Assembly: GCA_937858825.1 (NCBI GenBank)
Contig: CALMAI010000013.1
Coordinates: 1-41,233, forward strand
DNA from: an uncultured Candidatus Peregrinibacteria bacterium
GTDB lineage: Bacteria; Patescibacteriota; Gracilibacteria; UBA1369
DNA length: 41,233 nucleotides
Direction: 5' to 3'
Position numbers and translations under genes: made by a program. How positions within the stretch are numbered: the stretch's first letter is position 1; each line of letters begins with the position of its first letter. Below, piece after piece: positions 7,475 to 15,922 of this stretch. The notes below the pieces were generated by a model, which was not told the origin of the DNA, did no database searches, and worked only from the letters and a program-made list of their open reading frames with translations.

Positions 7475-9034
7475 ATGGACCCAATAAGTATTATCGCGGG
7501 ATTAATTGCACTGGCAGCCGGATCTGCAGGTGGGTTTTTCATTGCCAACAAAAGTGGAGGAACAAGCATTGCCGACTTTCAGGAAAAAGCAGATAAAAAA
7601 CTGAGCAAAGCAGAAGAAGAAGCGCAGCAGGTCCAACACGAGGCAAGAGAAAAAGCATCAAAGGTGAAAGATCGCATTAAAGAGGACGAGGCTAGATCCC
7701 TTGAACAGCAAAAAAAACGGCAACAGCTCATCGACTCCAAAGATGGACAGGCTCAAAAGAAAAACAACCAGGTCCAGGAACTCGAAAACCACGTTAAAAA
7801 CGTCGATCAGGAAATTGAAGCTTTCAAAAAAAGGAACATTGAAGCTCAAAAAACCCTCACCGAAAAACTCATTCAAAAAACCGGAATCAGTCGTGAAAAA
7901 GCTCAGGATACTATTATGCAGGACCTTGCCCGCGACCTGGAACTCATGCGCGAAGAAAGACTCCATAAGTATGAGCAGTACCTGGAAGAAGAAAAAGCAC
8001 GCATCGCAAAAGATGTCCTGGACAGCGCCATTCAGCGATACAGCGCCCCAACATCCGTGGAAAAACGCAGCCTTGCCGTCGTGGTAAAACATGATGAAGA
8101 CAAAGGGAAAATCATCGGACCAAACGCGGAGCACCTGATCCTCCTTCAGGAGCTCACCGAATGTGACATCATTTTCAATGATGCTCCAAAAACAATCATC
8201 ATTTCATGTCTCGACCTCGTTAAAAAACACATCGCCCGCGAAACCATCATGAAGCTCATTAAGCATCGCAACGTCACCGCAGATGTAATCCGGGAGCAGA
8301 TTGAACTGGTCAAAAAAGAGATGGAAAAACTCCTTATTAAGATTGGAAAAGACACCGTCAAAAAACTCGAACTCGATGCCCGTGGACCATATTCCGACGA
8401 CTTCTATCGCATTATGGGACGTCTGCAGTTCCGCAGCAGTTACGGACAAAACATTATGAAACACTCATTTGAGGTTGGATACTTCACCCTCATGCTCGCC
8501 GGGGAAATTGGCGCGGACATGGAAACAGCCCGCATTGCCGGATTCTTCCACGACCTTGGAAAAGCCATCGACCACGAAATGAACGAACCGCACGACCACC
8601 TCACCAAAAAAATCATGGAAGAGGCCGGATCCTTCTCGCACGAAGAGGTTCACGCCGCCTGGAACCACCACGACGCTATTCCTCATGAATCAGCCGAGTC
8701 CAAGCTGGTTATGGCTGCCGATGCTATTTCTGCCGGTCGCCCTGGTGCCCGCCAGGAAACACTCGAAAAATTCCTGGAGCACGTCCGCATGATCGAAGGC
8801 GTGGCCAACTCATACGAAGGCGTGAAAAAAACATTCGCCATTTCTGCCGGTCGTGAACTCCGCGTCCTTGTAGAACCGCAACAGCTGGAAGATAAACATT
8901 TACCTGATCTCGCTAAAGCTATTGCTGGAGAAATCCAAGAGCAAAAAGCCTACCCGGGAAAGGTAAAGGTAAACATTATCCGTCGTACCAAAGAAACCCA
9001 ATACGCCCGCAAGGCGGCCAAGGCCGGGAAATAG
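7475..9034 (+). CDS. rny: Ribonuclease Y
   Basis: RNase Y is a membrane-anchored endoribonuclease that starts mRNA decay. The 519 residues follow the family architecture: an N-terminal transmembrane segment (residues 4-25), a long Lys/Glu-rich coiled coil to about 190, a KH domain at about 213-285, and an HD phosphohydrolase domain with GFFHDLGKAID near residue 357 and HHDAIPHES further on as metal ligands. The C-terminal RNase Y domain ends KVNIIRRTKETQYARKAAK. The KH nucleic-acid loop, usually GxxG (as in IGREG), reads IGPNAEHL, so its last Gly is lost. It begins two bases after the cysteine desulfurase stop. Confidence 0.95.
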   Translation: MDPISIIAGLIALAAGSAGGFFIANKSGGTSIADFQEKADKKLSKAEEEAQQVQHEAREKASKVKDRIKEDEARSLEQQKKRQQLIDSKDGQAQKKNNQVQELENHVKNVDQEIEAFKKRNIEAQKTLTEKLIQKTGISREKAQDTIMQDLARDLELMREERLHKYEQYLEEEKARIAKDVLDSAIQRYSAPTSVEKRSLAVVVKHDEDKGKIIGPNAEHLILLQELTECDIIFNDAPKTIIISCLDLVKKHIARETIMKLIKHRNVTADVIREQIELVKKEMEKLLIKIGKDTVKKLELDARGPYSDDFYRIMGRLQFRSSYGQNIMKHSFEVGYFTLMLAGEIGADMETARIAGFFHDLGKAIDHEMNEPHDHLTKKIMEEAGSFSHEEVHAAWNHHDAIPHESAESKLVMAADAISAGRPGARQETLEKFLEHVRMIEGVANSYEGVKKTFAISAGRELRVLVEPQQLEDKHLPDLAKAIAGEIQEQKAYPGKVKVNIIRRTKETQYARKAAKAGK

Positions 9035-9049
9035 CAATCGCGCCCGCCC

Positions 9050-9078
9050 TTGAAATGAATTCATATCAGACGTACAAT
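9050..9078 (+). promoter_or_regulatory. Sigma70-type promoter for the 9106 gene
   Basis: TTGAAA (9050-9055) and TACAAT (9073-9078) are exactly 17 bases apart. The start of transcription would be near 9085, downstream of the ATG at 9055, which decides the gene start in favour of ATG 9106. Confidence 0.65.
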
Positions 9079-9105
9079 ACCCAAAGACCTTTAATCAGAA
9101 AGCCC

Positions 9106-9510
9106 ATGTTTGGATTTGGCAAAAAAAAGAAGGAAAAGCAGAAGGAGGAGGATCTACAAAAAGAGCTTGCTCAGGCCGATAAAGAGATCCAACAGGAGGA
9201 ATCAAAAACCAAGCCGACACCACAGGACCCAAAAGAAAAAAAGAAAAGCAGTAGAACCGACAAACTCGTTATGGGTGCGATTATGGGAGTGGCCGTCGGA
9301 TCAGTTGTGGGAATGTCTTTGAAGGCCAAAAACGAGCATGAACAGAAAGAGGAGCAACCATTCCTTTCTCCTGTTCAACAAAAAGAGCAGGAGCCAGCTG
9401 AACCACGCAGTCGCCTTTTTCGATTTCTTAAAAGAGTTTTTGGCAAAAACAAGCCAAAACAAAAGAAAGAAAAGAGCTTTTTCAAAAAAATTCCGAACGA
9501 ATGGGAATAG
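9106..9510 (+). CDS. Small Lys/Glu-rich protein with one glycine-rich membrane segment
   Basis: I do not recognise this 134-residue protein. It has a very basic N-terminus (MFGFGKKKKEKQKEEDLQK), a charged coiled-coil-like stretch, one hydrophobic Gly-rich segment (LVMGAIMGVAVGSVVGMSL, about residues 63-81) resembling the glycine-zipper class, then a second basic tail (KRVFGKNKPKQKKEK). The positive charge on both sides leaves topology open. The start at 9106 rather than 9055 follows from the promoter position. It sits between RNase Y and the VanW-domain protein, both of which also combine one membrane segment with long charged cytoplasmic regions. Confidence 0.7.
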   Translation: MFGFGKKKKEKQKEEDLQKELAQADKEIQQEESKTKPTPQDPKEKKKSSRTDKLVMGAIMGVAVGSVVGMSLKAKNEHEQKEEQPFLSPVQQKEQEPAEPRSRLFRFLKRVFGKNKPKQKKEKSFFKKIPNEWE

Positions 9511-9536
9511 TTTTTACAAAAAAACTGTAAGAAAAA
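9509..9536 (+). terminator. Possible weak terminator or hairpin
   Basis: GTTTTTACA and TGTAAGAAAAAC can pair imperfectly just after the 9106-9510 gene. It is AT-rich with a bulge and no clear T tract, so it is a weak candidate only. Confidence 0.25.
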
Positions 9537-9567
9537 CGGAATAAACTTGTTGCATAGGCGGGTTATT

Positions 9568-9576
9568 TGGTATAGT
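9568..9576 (+). promoter_or_regulatory. Extended -10 promoter of the VanW-domain gene
   Basis: TGGTATAGT is an extended -10 element 26 bases before the ATG at 9602. TTGTTG lies 18 bases further upstream as a possible -35. Confidence 0.6.
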
Positions 9577-9601
9577 AAACTTCCGATAATTATTGCCTAA
9601 T

Positions 9602-11824
9602 ATGGGTAAAGCTTCTCGCCGCAAAAAAGAAAAAAGGGCTCAAGGAAAACAAGAAGCCCAAACTTCCCCTAAAAGTAAAAAGGGGAAACTTTTAGCAAAG
9701 AGCAAGAATAAGTCAAAAAAAAGAACGACCACGGTAACAATCGAAGCACTCGATAAAAAAGCAAAGGCCGTTGAATCCGCGCTAACTTCTGTGGTGAAAA
9801 AGGCGCAGGAGGTTCGATCCAAAAAAGAGGGCAAGCTCAAAAAAGCAAAAAAGGTAGATCCTCAGACAATCAAAGAGAAGAAAGCTGCGACAAAAGGACA
9901 GAAAGTGAAAACAGCTGATAAAGCTCCAGAAAAAAAAGAGGTTCCGGTTGAGGCCGTTGATGAAAAAACAACAGGATTTATGACCAGCATTGCTGGCATT
10001 AAAGAGTCTATTGTCGGCGACTTCGATTCAGAAAAATGGAAGAATTTTAAAGAAGAAACAAAAAGCATCGCTACAAAAGTCGGATACACAACCGTCGCTA
10101 TTGTTGCTGTTGTTTCCATTATCATGGTCCAGGAGCTGGCATCGGACGGACGTACCCTTCCTGGAACCAAAGCTGCAGGAGTAGAGATTGGATACATGCC
10201 TTTGGATAAAGCATGGGAAAAACTCTCACAAGAGTCAGAGCAGTATCTCAATCAGCCCCTCATTTTTGCATTTGAAGGAGACACATTTCAGGTCCCAAAC
10301 AGCGATCTTGGCATCCAGATTTCAGTAGATGAAACAATGCACAACGTCCCTTCATTCCAGTTTGAACGGGAAAATCCGGTCCATTTTTTGGCAAGCCTCT
10401 TGGTAAACCATGAGATAGAGCCGGTTTATAGCTATGACAGGGATCGTGTCATTCGTGTACTGGAGCGGGAAATGAACATCGCACACAGAAAACCGAGCAA
10501 CGCCCGTTTTGTTTACACCGATGGAACCGTTCAAATTCAACCGGAAAAAGCCGGATTCGAAGTAAACAGCGATTATCTTGTAGATAGCCTGGAAAACAAC
10601 ATTAGCCAGCTCAGTACAGCCACAATCGACGTTACAATCGAACCAAAAGAACCAACCATCACGGCTTCAGATCTGGAAAAGGAGAGAGATCGCCTTATGG
10701 CGCTCCTCAACACGCCAATTCATATTGAAGGGGATGGAGAGTCAATCGACCTTACCCTTGTGAACCATTTGGACGCGGTCACATTCAACGACCCGGACAC
10801 CTTTGCATCAATTATGAATTCAGCGCACGCACAAGAGGTGACTCCGGTAAAGCTGGATGCGCGGGTCCTTATTCAACTCGATAAAGAAGCACTCCGCCAA
10901 TACCTGCAGGAAAACCTCATTAGTAAAATTGAGCGACCGGTCTCTCCGGCAACAATCTACACAAATGAAAACGGAGAGGTCATCATTGAGGGCCGGGGAG
11001 AAGATGGATTAAGTATTCCGTACGATAAGCTCATCCAGGCAATTACAACCGCAGCGAACAACGGCGAATCAACCGTAAACGTACCAATTGAAGTCGCCAA
11101 GGCCCCACTCGACATCTCTGAAGATCTGCAGGAACTGGGCATCAAAGAGCTGATCACTACGGGACACAGTGCCTACTACGGATCATCCGGGAATCGCATG
11201 TTTAACATTGAATTCGGAGCGGCAAAATACAATGGACTGCTTATTCCACCAGGAACCGAATTCTCATTTAACGAACACCTTGGAGAGGTTGATGCGGCCA
11301 GCGGATTTGTTCCGGAAAAAGTAATTAAAGGTGACGAGTTGAAATACGAGTATGGAGGAGGAATCTGTCAGGTCTCCACAACCATGTATCGTGCTGCGCT
11401 GCTGGCGGGATTACCAATTACAGAGCGCAAACCACACTCATGGAAAGTTTCATACTATGCGCAATCAATGGGAGACGGACTGGATGCCACCATTTATCCT
11501 GGTGTCACCGACCTCAAGTTCGTAAACGACACACCGGGACACATTTTGATCCAGGCTTATACTGTGGACGCAGAAGCCTACTTCAAGATTTATGGAACCA
11601 ATGACGGCCGCCAGGTGACTCTTGATGGTCCATATGGAGGAGGACTTACATGGCGATGGAACCGAACCATCCTTGATAATGAAGGAAAGCCAATGTCGAG
11701 CATTGAGGATCTGGACGAAAATGGAACAGAAGAAATCTGGAGCCGCTACGTTCCAATCCCTCCACCAAAGCCAAAAACACCAGCTCCGGCCCCTACGCCA
11801 GCTGCCCCAGCCGATGGCTTCTAA
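9602..11824 (+). CDS. VanW/YoaR-family cell wall protein with lysine-rich cytoplasmic tail
   Basis: This 740-residue protein probably acts on or binds peptidoglycan outside the membrane. Residues 1-155 are extremely Lys-rich and cytoplasmic. A single transmembrane segment (about 160-178, TVAIVAVVSIIMV) follows. Residues 190-510 hold peptidoglycan-binding-4 / YoaR-like repeats (for example ITASDLEKERDRLMALLNTPI). The VanW domain spans about 520-700 with the diagnostic PGTEFSFNEHLGEV and GGGICQVSTTMYRAA. The tail is Pro/Ala-rich. The ATG at 9602 was chosen over an in-frame TTG nine bases earlier. It is monocistronic with an extended -10 promoter and ends nine bases from the convergent TPR gene. 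The biochemical role of VanW domains is not settled (some are linked to L,D-transpeptidase regions or vancomycin clusters); no van genes are present here. Confidence 0.93.
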   Translation: MGKASRRKKEKRAQGKQEAQTSPKSKKGKLLAKSKNKSKKRTTTVTIEALDKKAKAVESALTSVVKKAQEVRSKKEGKLKKAKKVDPQTIKEKKAATKGQKVKTADKAPEKKEVPVEAVDEKTTGFMTSIAGIKESIVGDFDSEKWKNFKEETKSIATKVGYTTVAIVAVVSIIMVQELASDGRTLPGTKAAGVEIGYMPLDKAWEKLSQESEQYLNQPLIFAFEGDTFQVPNSDLGIQISVDETMHNVPSFQFERENPVHFLASLLVNHEIEPVYSYDRDRVIRVLEREMNIAHRKPSNARFVYTDGTVQIQPEKAGFEVNSDYLVDSLENNISQLSTATIDVTIEPKEPTITASDLEKERDRLMALLNTPIHIEGDGESIDLTLVNHLDAVTFNDPDTFASIMNSAHAQEVTPVKLDARVLIQLDKEALRQYLQENLISKIERPVSPATIYTNENGEVIIEGRGEDGLSIPYDKLIQAITTAANNGESTVNVPIEVAKAPLDISEDLQELGIKELITTGHSAYYGSSGNRMFNIEFGAAKYNGLLIPPGTEFSFNEHLGEVDAASGFVPEKVIKGDELKYEYGGGICQVSTTMYRAALLAGLPITERKPHSWKVSYYAQSMGDGLDATIYPGVTDLKFVNDTPGHILIQAYTVDAEAYFKIYGTNDGRQVTLDGPYGGGLTWRWNRTILDNEGKPMSSIEDLDENGTEEIWSRYVPIPPPKPKTPAPAPTPAAPADGF

Positions 11825-11833
11825 CAGTAAATT

Positions 11834-12637
11834 CTAAGCTGGCCGGTTGTTTTCCTCTTGTGGATTTTCTTCAGGTGAATCCATCTTCTTTTTCATAGCC
11901 AGAGCCTCTTCATTTTCCGGGTCGATATTCAAAACCTCATCAATAAGGTTGCGCGCCTCCCCTTCCAGCTCTCTCTCCACGTACAGGTGCGCCAACGTCA
12001 GCATATAATCAATGTTGCCCGGATCCATATCCGCGGCGCGCCGAAACATCTTCGCGGCATCCTCAAACTCTTCCAACGCATAATGAATCTGTCCAAGGCT
12101 AAAGAACCGCCCCGGACGCTCCATATCCAGCTCCAGCGCTTTTTTATAATATGTTTTCGCCTCTTCCAACTTGTCCTGACTAAAAAGAGCCATCCCCAAA
12201 TTGCTCAACATCATCGGATCATCAGAAATCGATACCACCAGCTTCTTATAAACCGTTTCCGCCTTTCCAAACTCCCCATCGCGTAAATACAAAAACGCCA
12301 ACTTCTTATACGCCTCAATACAACTTGGATCCAAAGCCAGAGCTTGAATAAGTGCCTTTTTCCCTTCCGCATCATCCCCCTTTTTCAGAGCGATTTCTGC
12401 CTTTCTCACCAGACTGTCGGCTTTCGCCACATTCTTCTCATCCACCTCTTCCCGCGAAGGGATAAACTCCTCTACCGTCACTTCAGAAGGTTTTTCCGGA
12501 CCGCCATGATGGCGAAAAAGATTCTTTGGACGGAAAAACAGCTCAAAAACTTTAATTCCCTTTTCCACCTCCAGGTATCGTCGAAGGAAAATCAATCCCA
12601 GAACCAGAATTCCACCAATAATAACTAAATCTTTCAT
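11834..12637 (-). CDS. Membrane-anchored TPR protein
   Basis: This 267-residue protein has an N-terminal transmembrane helix (LVIIGGILVLGLIFL) followed by a charged linker and at least five tetratricopeptide repeats from about residue 95 to 245 (motifs such as EAYKKLAFLYLRDGEFGKA, MLSNLGMALFSQDKLEEA, RFFSLGQIHYALEEFEDA, YMLTLAHLYVERELEGEA). TPRs mediate protein-protein contacts, so it is likely an envelope scaffold. Its ATG overlaps the TGA of holB (ATGA), showing translational coupling and that UGA is a true stop. It is the third gene of the murF-holB-TPR operon. The partner is unknown. Confidence 0.88.
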   Translation of the reverse strand: MKDLVIIGGILVLGLIFLRRYLEVEKGIKVFELFFRPKNLFRHHGGPEKPSEVTVEEFIPSREEVDEKNVAKADSLVRKAEIALKKGDDAEGKKALIQALALDPSCIEAYKKLAFLYLRDGEFGKAETVYKKLVVSISDDPMMLSNLGMALFSQDKLEEAKTYYKKALELDMERPGRFFSLGQIHYALEEFEDAAKMFRRAADMDPGNIDYMLTLAHLYVERELEGEARNLIDEVLNIDPENEEALAMKKKMDSPEENPQEENNRPA

Positions 12638-13575
12638 ATTGTAAGCATCATGTTTTCGAGCAGGAGACGGGCATTTACATTCCGCTGCAGCAAGTATTGC
12701 GCCTCCATCACTTTATCCAAAAGTTGCAAAATCTTATCGCGGCCCAATATAGCACGTTTTCCCTCAGCGTTCACGAGCAGTTCACGTCGCAAAACCACCT
12801 GGAACACATCCAAAAACTCCTTTAAAAGACTATGGCCATCCTCTTTTGCGGCTTTCGTCAGCTCTTCTATGTATAAAAACTGCTTGGTCCGATCCGGCAC
12901 CCGTAAAAACTGTTCAACATCCTCATACATGGTTCGATACCGATCAAACAGTTCCCGGTCTCCAAGCAAATCAAGAGCTTTCCCAGGCCTTCCCAGAGCC
13001 ATCTCTGCAACTGCCTCAACCATCTCTTCTTCAATCAGAGGATGCATTTTTCGCATCAAATCAACCACAACCTCATCCGCCAAACGTCCAAATTTTACCA
13101 TCCGCACACGCGAAAGAATCGTCTGAATCACATCTTTTACGTTACTCGTGGTCAATAAAAACACCGTTTCCCCGGTTGGATCTTCCAGCGTTTTCAGCAG
13201 CGCGTTACTCGATTCCAGTGTCATGCGCTCAATGTTTTGCATTAAAAGAATCTTCTTCGGGCTTTGACCGGACATACTCAATCGATCCATCAGTTTTCGT
13301 ACCGTTTCAATCTTTACTGTCTCGCCATCATCAGCCATTTCAATCGTATCCCGGTGGTACCCTTTCTCGATCTCATTGCAAATATGGCACTCTCGACAAA
13401 AATTCCCTTCACACTGCAAAATATGAGCCATCCGTTTTGCCACGGCAAACTTTCCCACAGACTCCGGCCCCGAAAAAAGGTACGCATGTGAAACCTGCCC
13501 ACGCTTAAGATCATCTTCCAGCAGTTGCAAAGACGTGTCGTGCCCCAGAATATCCCAATTATATGTGAGTGCCAT
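12634..13575 (-). CDS. holB: DNA polymerase III delta-prime subunit
   Basis: This 313-residue protein is the delta-prime-type subunit of the clamp loader that places the DnaN clamp on DNA. It starts with the typical NWDILGHD and SHAYLFSGPESVGKFAVAK; the P-loop Ser/Thr is replaced by Phe (GKF). A four-Cys zinc module (CEGNFCRECHIC) lies near residues 54-65. The segment KILLMQNIERMTLESSNALLKTLEDP lacks the acidic DExx box, and the SRC motif reads SRV. These losses fit a non-hydrolysing delta-prime rather than the gamma/tau ATPase. It starts six bases after the murF stop and overlaps the TPR gene by four bases. Confidence 0.92.
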   Translation of the reverse strand: MALTYNWDILGHDTSLQLLEDDLKRGQVSHAYLFSGPESVGKFAVAKRMAHILQCEGNFCRECHICNEIEKGYHRDTIEMADDGETVKIETVRKLMDRLSMSGQSPKKILLMQNIERMTLESSNALLKTLEDPTGETVFLLTTSNVKDVIQTILSRVRMVKFGRLADEVVVDLMRKMHPLIEEEMVEAVAEMALGRPGKALDLLGDRELFDRYRTMYEDVEQFLRVPDRTKQFLYIEELTKAAKEDGHSLLKEFLDVFQVVLRRELLVNAEGKRAILGRDKILQLLDKVMEAQYLLQRNVNARLLLENMMLTI

Positions 13576-13581
13576 AACAAA

Positions 13582-14853
13582 TTATTGAATCCGATCCCAC
13601 TCCCGGCCTTGTCGTGCCAGGAGCTCCTGTGCCCGCTCAGGTTCCTGCATTAACTGCTTCACCAGTCGCTCCAGACGAACCCGGTTCTGCGAGCCTTTCA
13701 CCAAGATAGTATCATGTTTTTGAACGATTTTTTTCAAAAAGTCTGCCGCCCCTTTTGCATCATGAAAATGGTTGGATTGGCTCTCCAAGAAGCCATTTGC
13801 ACGCGCCTCCTCCTGAATAAACCTTGCAAAATCCCCAACAGTTACCAGCATGTCAGCTTTGTCCGCCACATACTTTCCAATCTCCCGATGCTTTTTCTCC
13901 GCCACCTTCCCAAGCTCATTCATATTCCCAAGAACCGCAATCTTGCGGGCCGGACTTTCACTCAAAATATCAATTGCCTGAATAACCGCTTCCGGCGATG
14001 CATTATACGAACTATCAATAATCAACGACTCTTTTATTCCTGGAATCGGATTCATCCGTCCTGGCGGCAACTTATACTCTCGAAGTGCCACAACCGCCTC
14101 TTCAAGCGTAAATCCTTGTGTCAAAGAGACAGCAATTGCCGGCAAAAGAACATAAATCTGAAACGATCCCAACACCGGAACTGTTGCCTCCACAACCTGG
14201 TCTTTATACTCAAGTACAAACGAAAGTCCTTCCATTGAATGCTGCGCCTGCACCACACGAACATCCGCCCATTCAGCCCATCCATACCAAAGCGTTCGGC
14301 ACTGTAGTTGATCCTTCAGTGCAACAATGTGTCCATCATCCGCGTTCAAAACAGCGATTCCTTTCTCCGGTAAACTATCCACAAGTTTTTTCTTTTCAGC
14401 AAAAATATCGTCCAGATCCTTAAATTGACCCTCGGCCAGGTGTACTGGCTTAATATTGGTCATTACTCCAACCTGTGGATGAATCAGCTTGAGTAACTCA
14501 TCCATATCCCCAGGCTTATCCACACCCATTTCAATCACCAGCATCTGCATGTGCCGGCCGCCAATAAACGCTTTCCATAGGGCACCAAAAATCGTTTTCA
14601 GCCACTTGGTCGGCGATGAAAAACCTGAATCCTGTTCCAGAATTGCCAGTGGTAACCCAAACTCGGTATTGTAGCTCTTATTGCTTTTAAAAGTCTGATA
14701 TCTCTGCTTCAGAATAGTAAAAATAGCATCTTTGGTACTCGTTTTTCCTATAGATCCGGTCACCCCAACAATAAACAACCGGAGCCGTTTAAGTCGGATG
14801 CGCGCCAACCCCACCAATAAGCGCAAAACTACATTTCTTAAAAACGATTTCAT
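13582..14853 (-). CDS. murF: MurF-like Mur ligase lacking the N-terminal substrate domain
   Basis: Mur ligases of the MurF type join D-Ala-D-Ala to UDP-MurNAc-tripeptide. Visible motifs are GVTGSIGKTSTKD (P-loop), NTEFGLPLAIL, an EMGVDKPGDM segment, the central-domain N/H pattern VGVMTNIKPVHL, LNADD, PPGRMNPIPG, IDSSYNASPEA, VLGNMNELG and VKGSQ, all in MurF order. The P-loop starts at about residue 30 rather than about residue 110, so the 80-100 residue N-terminal domain is replaced by a basic, hydrophobic stretch (FLRNVVLRLLVGLARIRLK) that may touch the membrane. The ATG at 14853 is chosen over an in-frame TTG at 14907 because an AT-rich promoter-like stretch lies between them. It heads the murF-holB-TPR operon. 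Confidence 0.87.
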   Translation of the reverse strand: MKSFLRNVVLRLLVGLARIRLKRLRLFIVGVTGSIGKTSTKDAIFTILKQRYQTFKSNKSYNTEFGLPLAILEQDSGFSSPTKWLKTIFGALWKAFIGGRHMQMLVIEMGVDKPGDMDELLKLIHPQVGVMTNIKPVHLAEGQFKDLDDIFAEKKKLVDSLPEKGIAVLNADDGHIVALKDQLQCRTLWYGWAEWADVRVVQAQHSMEGLSFVLEYKDQVVEATVPVLGSFQIYVLLPAIAVSLTQGFTLEEAVVALREYKLPPGRMNPIPGIKESLIIDSSYNASPEAVIQAIDILSESPARKIAVLGNMNELGKVAEKKHREIGKYVADKADMLVTVGDFARFIQEEARANGFLESQSNHFHDAKGAADFLKKIVQKHDTILVKGSQNRVRLERLVKQLMQEPERAQELLARQGREWDRIQ

Positions 14854-14919
14854 AAAGCTTTTTCTAAAGGCGAATAATATAAAAGCACAAAAACCAAAAT
14901 GGCGCAAGCCTTGCAGCTC

Positions 14920-14948
14920 TTGAATTCATTTTCAAAAACATCCACAAT
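14920..14948 (+). promoter_or_regulatory. Probable promoter of the cyclophilin gene
   Basis: TTGAAT (14920-14925) and CACAAT (14943-14948) are 17 bases apart, 27 bases before the ATG at 14975. Confidence 0.45.
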
Positions 14949-14974
14949 GGGCCAGCAATGTAACCAAAAAAACT

Positions 14975-15685
14975 ATGAAAACACGAATAGCACCACTCTT
15001 TGCAATCCTTTTCAGCCTCACAGTATTCCTGGCCGGTTGCGAAACCGAGGCTCCAGCTACAACCAACCTTGCCACCGGAACCACCCAAACCGACTCATAC
15101 TCTAACACCCAAGAAACCATGGAAGAACCAACCACCACTTCACAGCTCACAGAAGCGGCGCAAGCTCAGCTCGCGGCACCACAGGCCGGGGACAAAATCG
15201 CCGTCATCGAGACCGAAAAAGGAACTATCAAATTCAAACTCTTCACTGACCAGGTTCCAGAAATGAGCAAGAATTTCGAAGAACTCGCCAACGCCGGCAA
15301 CTATAATGGCACTCCTTTTCACCGTGTTATGCAGGACTTCATGATCCAAACCGGAGACTTTACCAACAAGAACGGAACCGGAGGATACAGCTACAAGGGT
15401 GAAGGGACCGTCCTTCCAGATGAGATTGTTCCGGAACTCAAGCACCTTTACGGTACCGTTTCTATGGCTAACCGTGGCCCAAACACCAACGGAAGCCAGT
15501 TTTTCATCGTCACCAACGAAAATGGAACAGCCTTCCTGGACGGGAGTTACACCGTTTTCGGACAGGTTTTTGAAGGAATGGACGTAGCAGAAGCCATTGA
15601 AGCGCTTGAAATCCCAGGAACAGAAAGACCAAGCGAAACCGTAACCATGACCGACGTAAAAGTCATGGACTACCAACCAGAGTAA
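14975..15685 (+). CDS. Lipoprotein cyclophilin-type peptidyl-prolyl isomerase
   Basis: This 236-residue exported enzyme speeds cis-trans isomerisation of prolyl bonds, probably helping exported proteins fold. A signal peptide ends in the lipobox FLAGC, so it is lipid-anchored. A Thr-rich linker follows to about residue 65, then a complete bacterial cyclophilin domain with TPFHRVMQDFMIQTGD (catalytic Arg), ANRGPNTNGSQFFIV and VFGQVFEGMDV. The stop overlaps the ATG of the short acylphosphatase gene (TAATG). Given the large set of exported beta-rich proteins later in the window, an extracytoplasmic foldase is in keeping, but no direct link is shown. Confidence 0.95.
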   Translation: MKTRIAPLFAILFSLTVFLAGCETEAPATTNLATGTTQTDSYSNTQETMEEPTTTSQLTEAAQAQLAAPQAGDKIAVIETEKGTIKFKLFTDQVPEMSKNFEELANAGNYNGTPFHRVMQDFMIQTGDFTNKNGTGGYSYKGEGTVLPDEIVPELKHLYGTVSMANRGPNTNGSQFFIVTNENGTAFLDGSYTVFGQVFEGMDVAEAIEALEIPGTERPSETVTMTDVKVMDYQPE

Positions 15686-15861
15686 TGCAGGCAACCATTC
15701 ATATTAAAGGTCGCGTCCAAGGCGTCTTCTTCCGGTCAGCAGCAAAAGAAGAGGCAGAAAAACGTGGCCTTTTTGGTTGGATCAAAAATGAAAACGATGG
15801 ATCAGTTTCAGCGTGCGTTCAGGGGCTGGAAGCTGACATCCGGGAGTTCTCCATTCGGTAA
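15685..15861 (+). pseudogene. Truncated acylphosphatase
   Basis: The start codon overlaps the cyclophilin stop (TAATG). The 58-residue product begins MQATIHIKGRVQGVFFRSAA and continues with GWIKNENDGSVSACVQG, which are the acylphosphatase signature segments including the catalytic Arg (GVFFR) and Asn (KN). Family members have about 90 residues; here translation stops after EADIREFSIR, losing the last third, including the final strand and the Trp/Gly-Pro segment. The other frames downstream do not restore that segment, so a simple single frameshift is not evident. It may be a decaying gene or a short product that no longer folds; I list it as a probable pseudogene. Confidence 0.7.
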
Positions 15862-15870
15862 CTCTGACAG

Positions 15871-15899
15871 TTGACAAAATGAGTAAAAACATGCAAAAT
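15871..15899 (+). promoter_or_regulatory. Promoter of the GNAT gene
   Basis: A perfect TTGACA (15871-15876) and CAAAAT (15894-15899) are 17 bases apart, with the ATG at 15923. Confidence 0.6.
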
Positions 15900-15922
15900 A
15901 CAAAACCCATTACGTCTAAACT

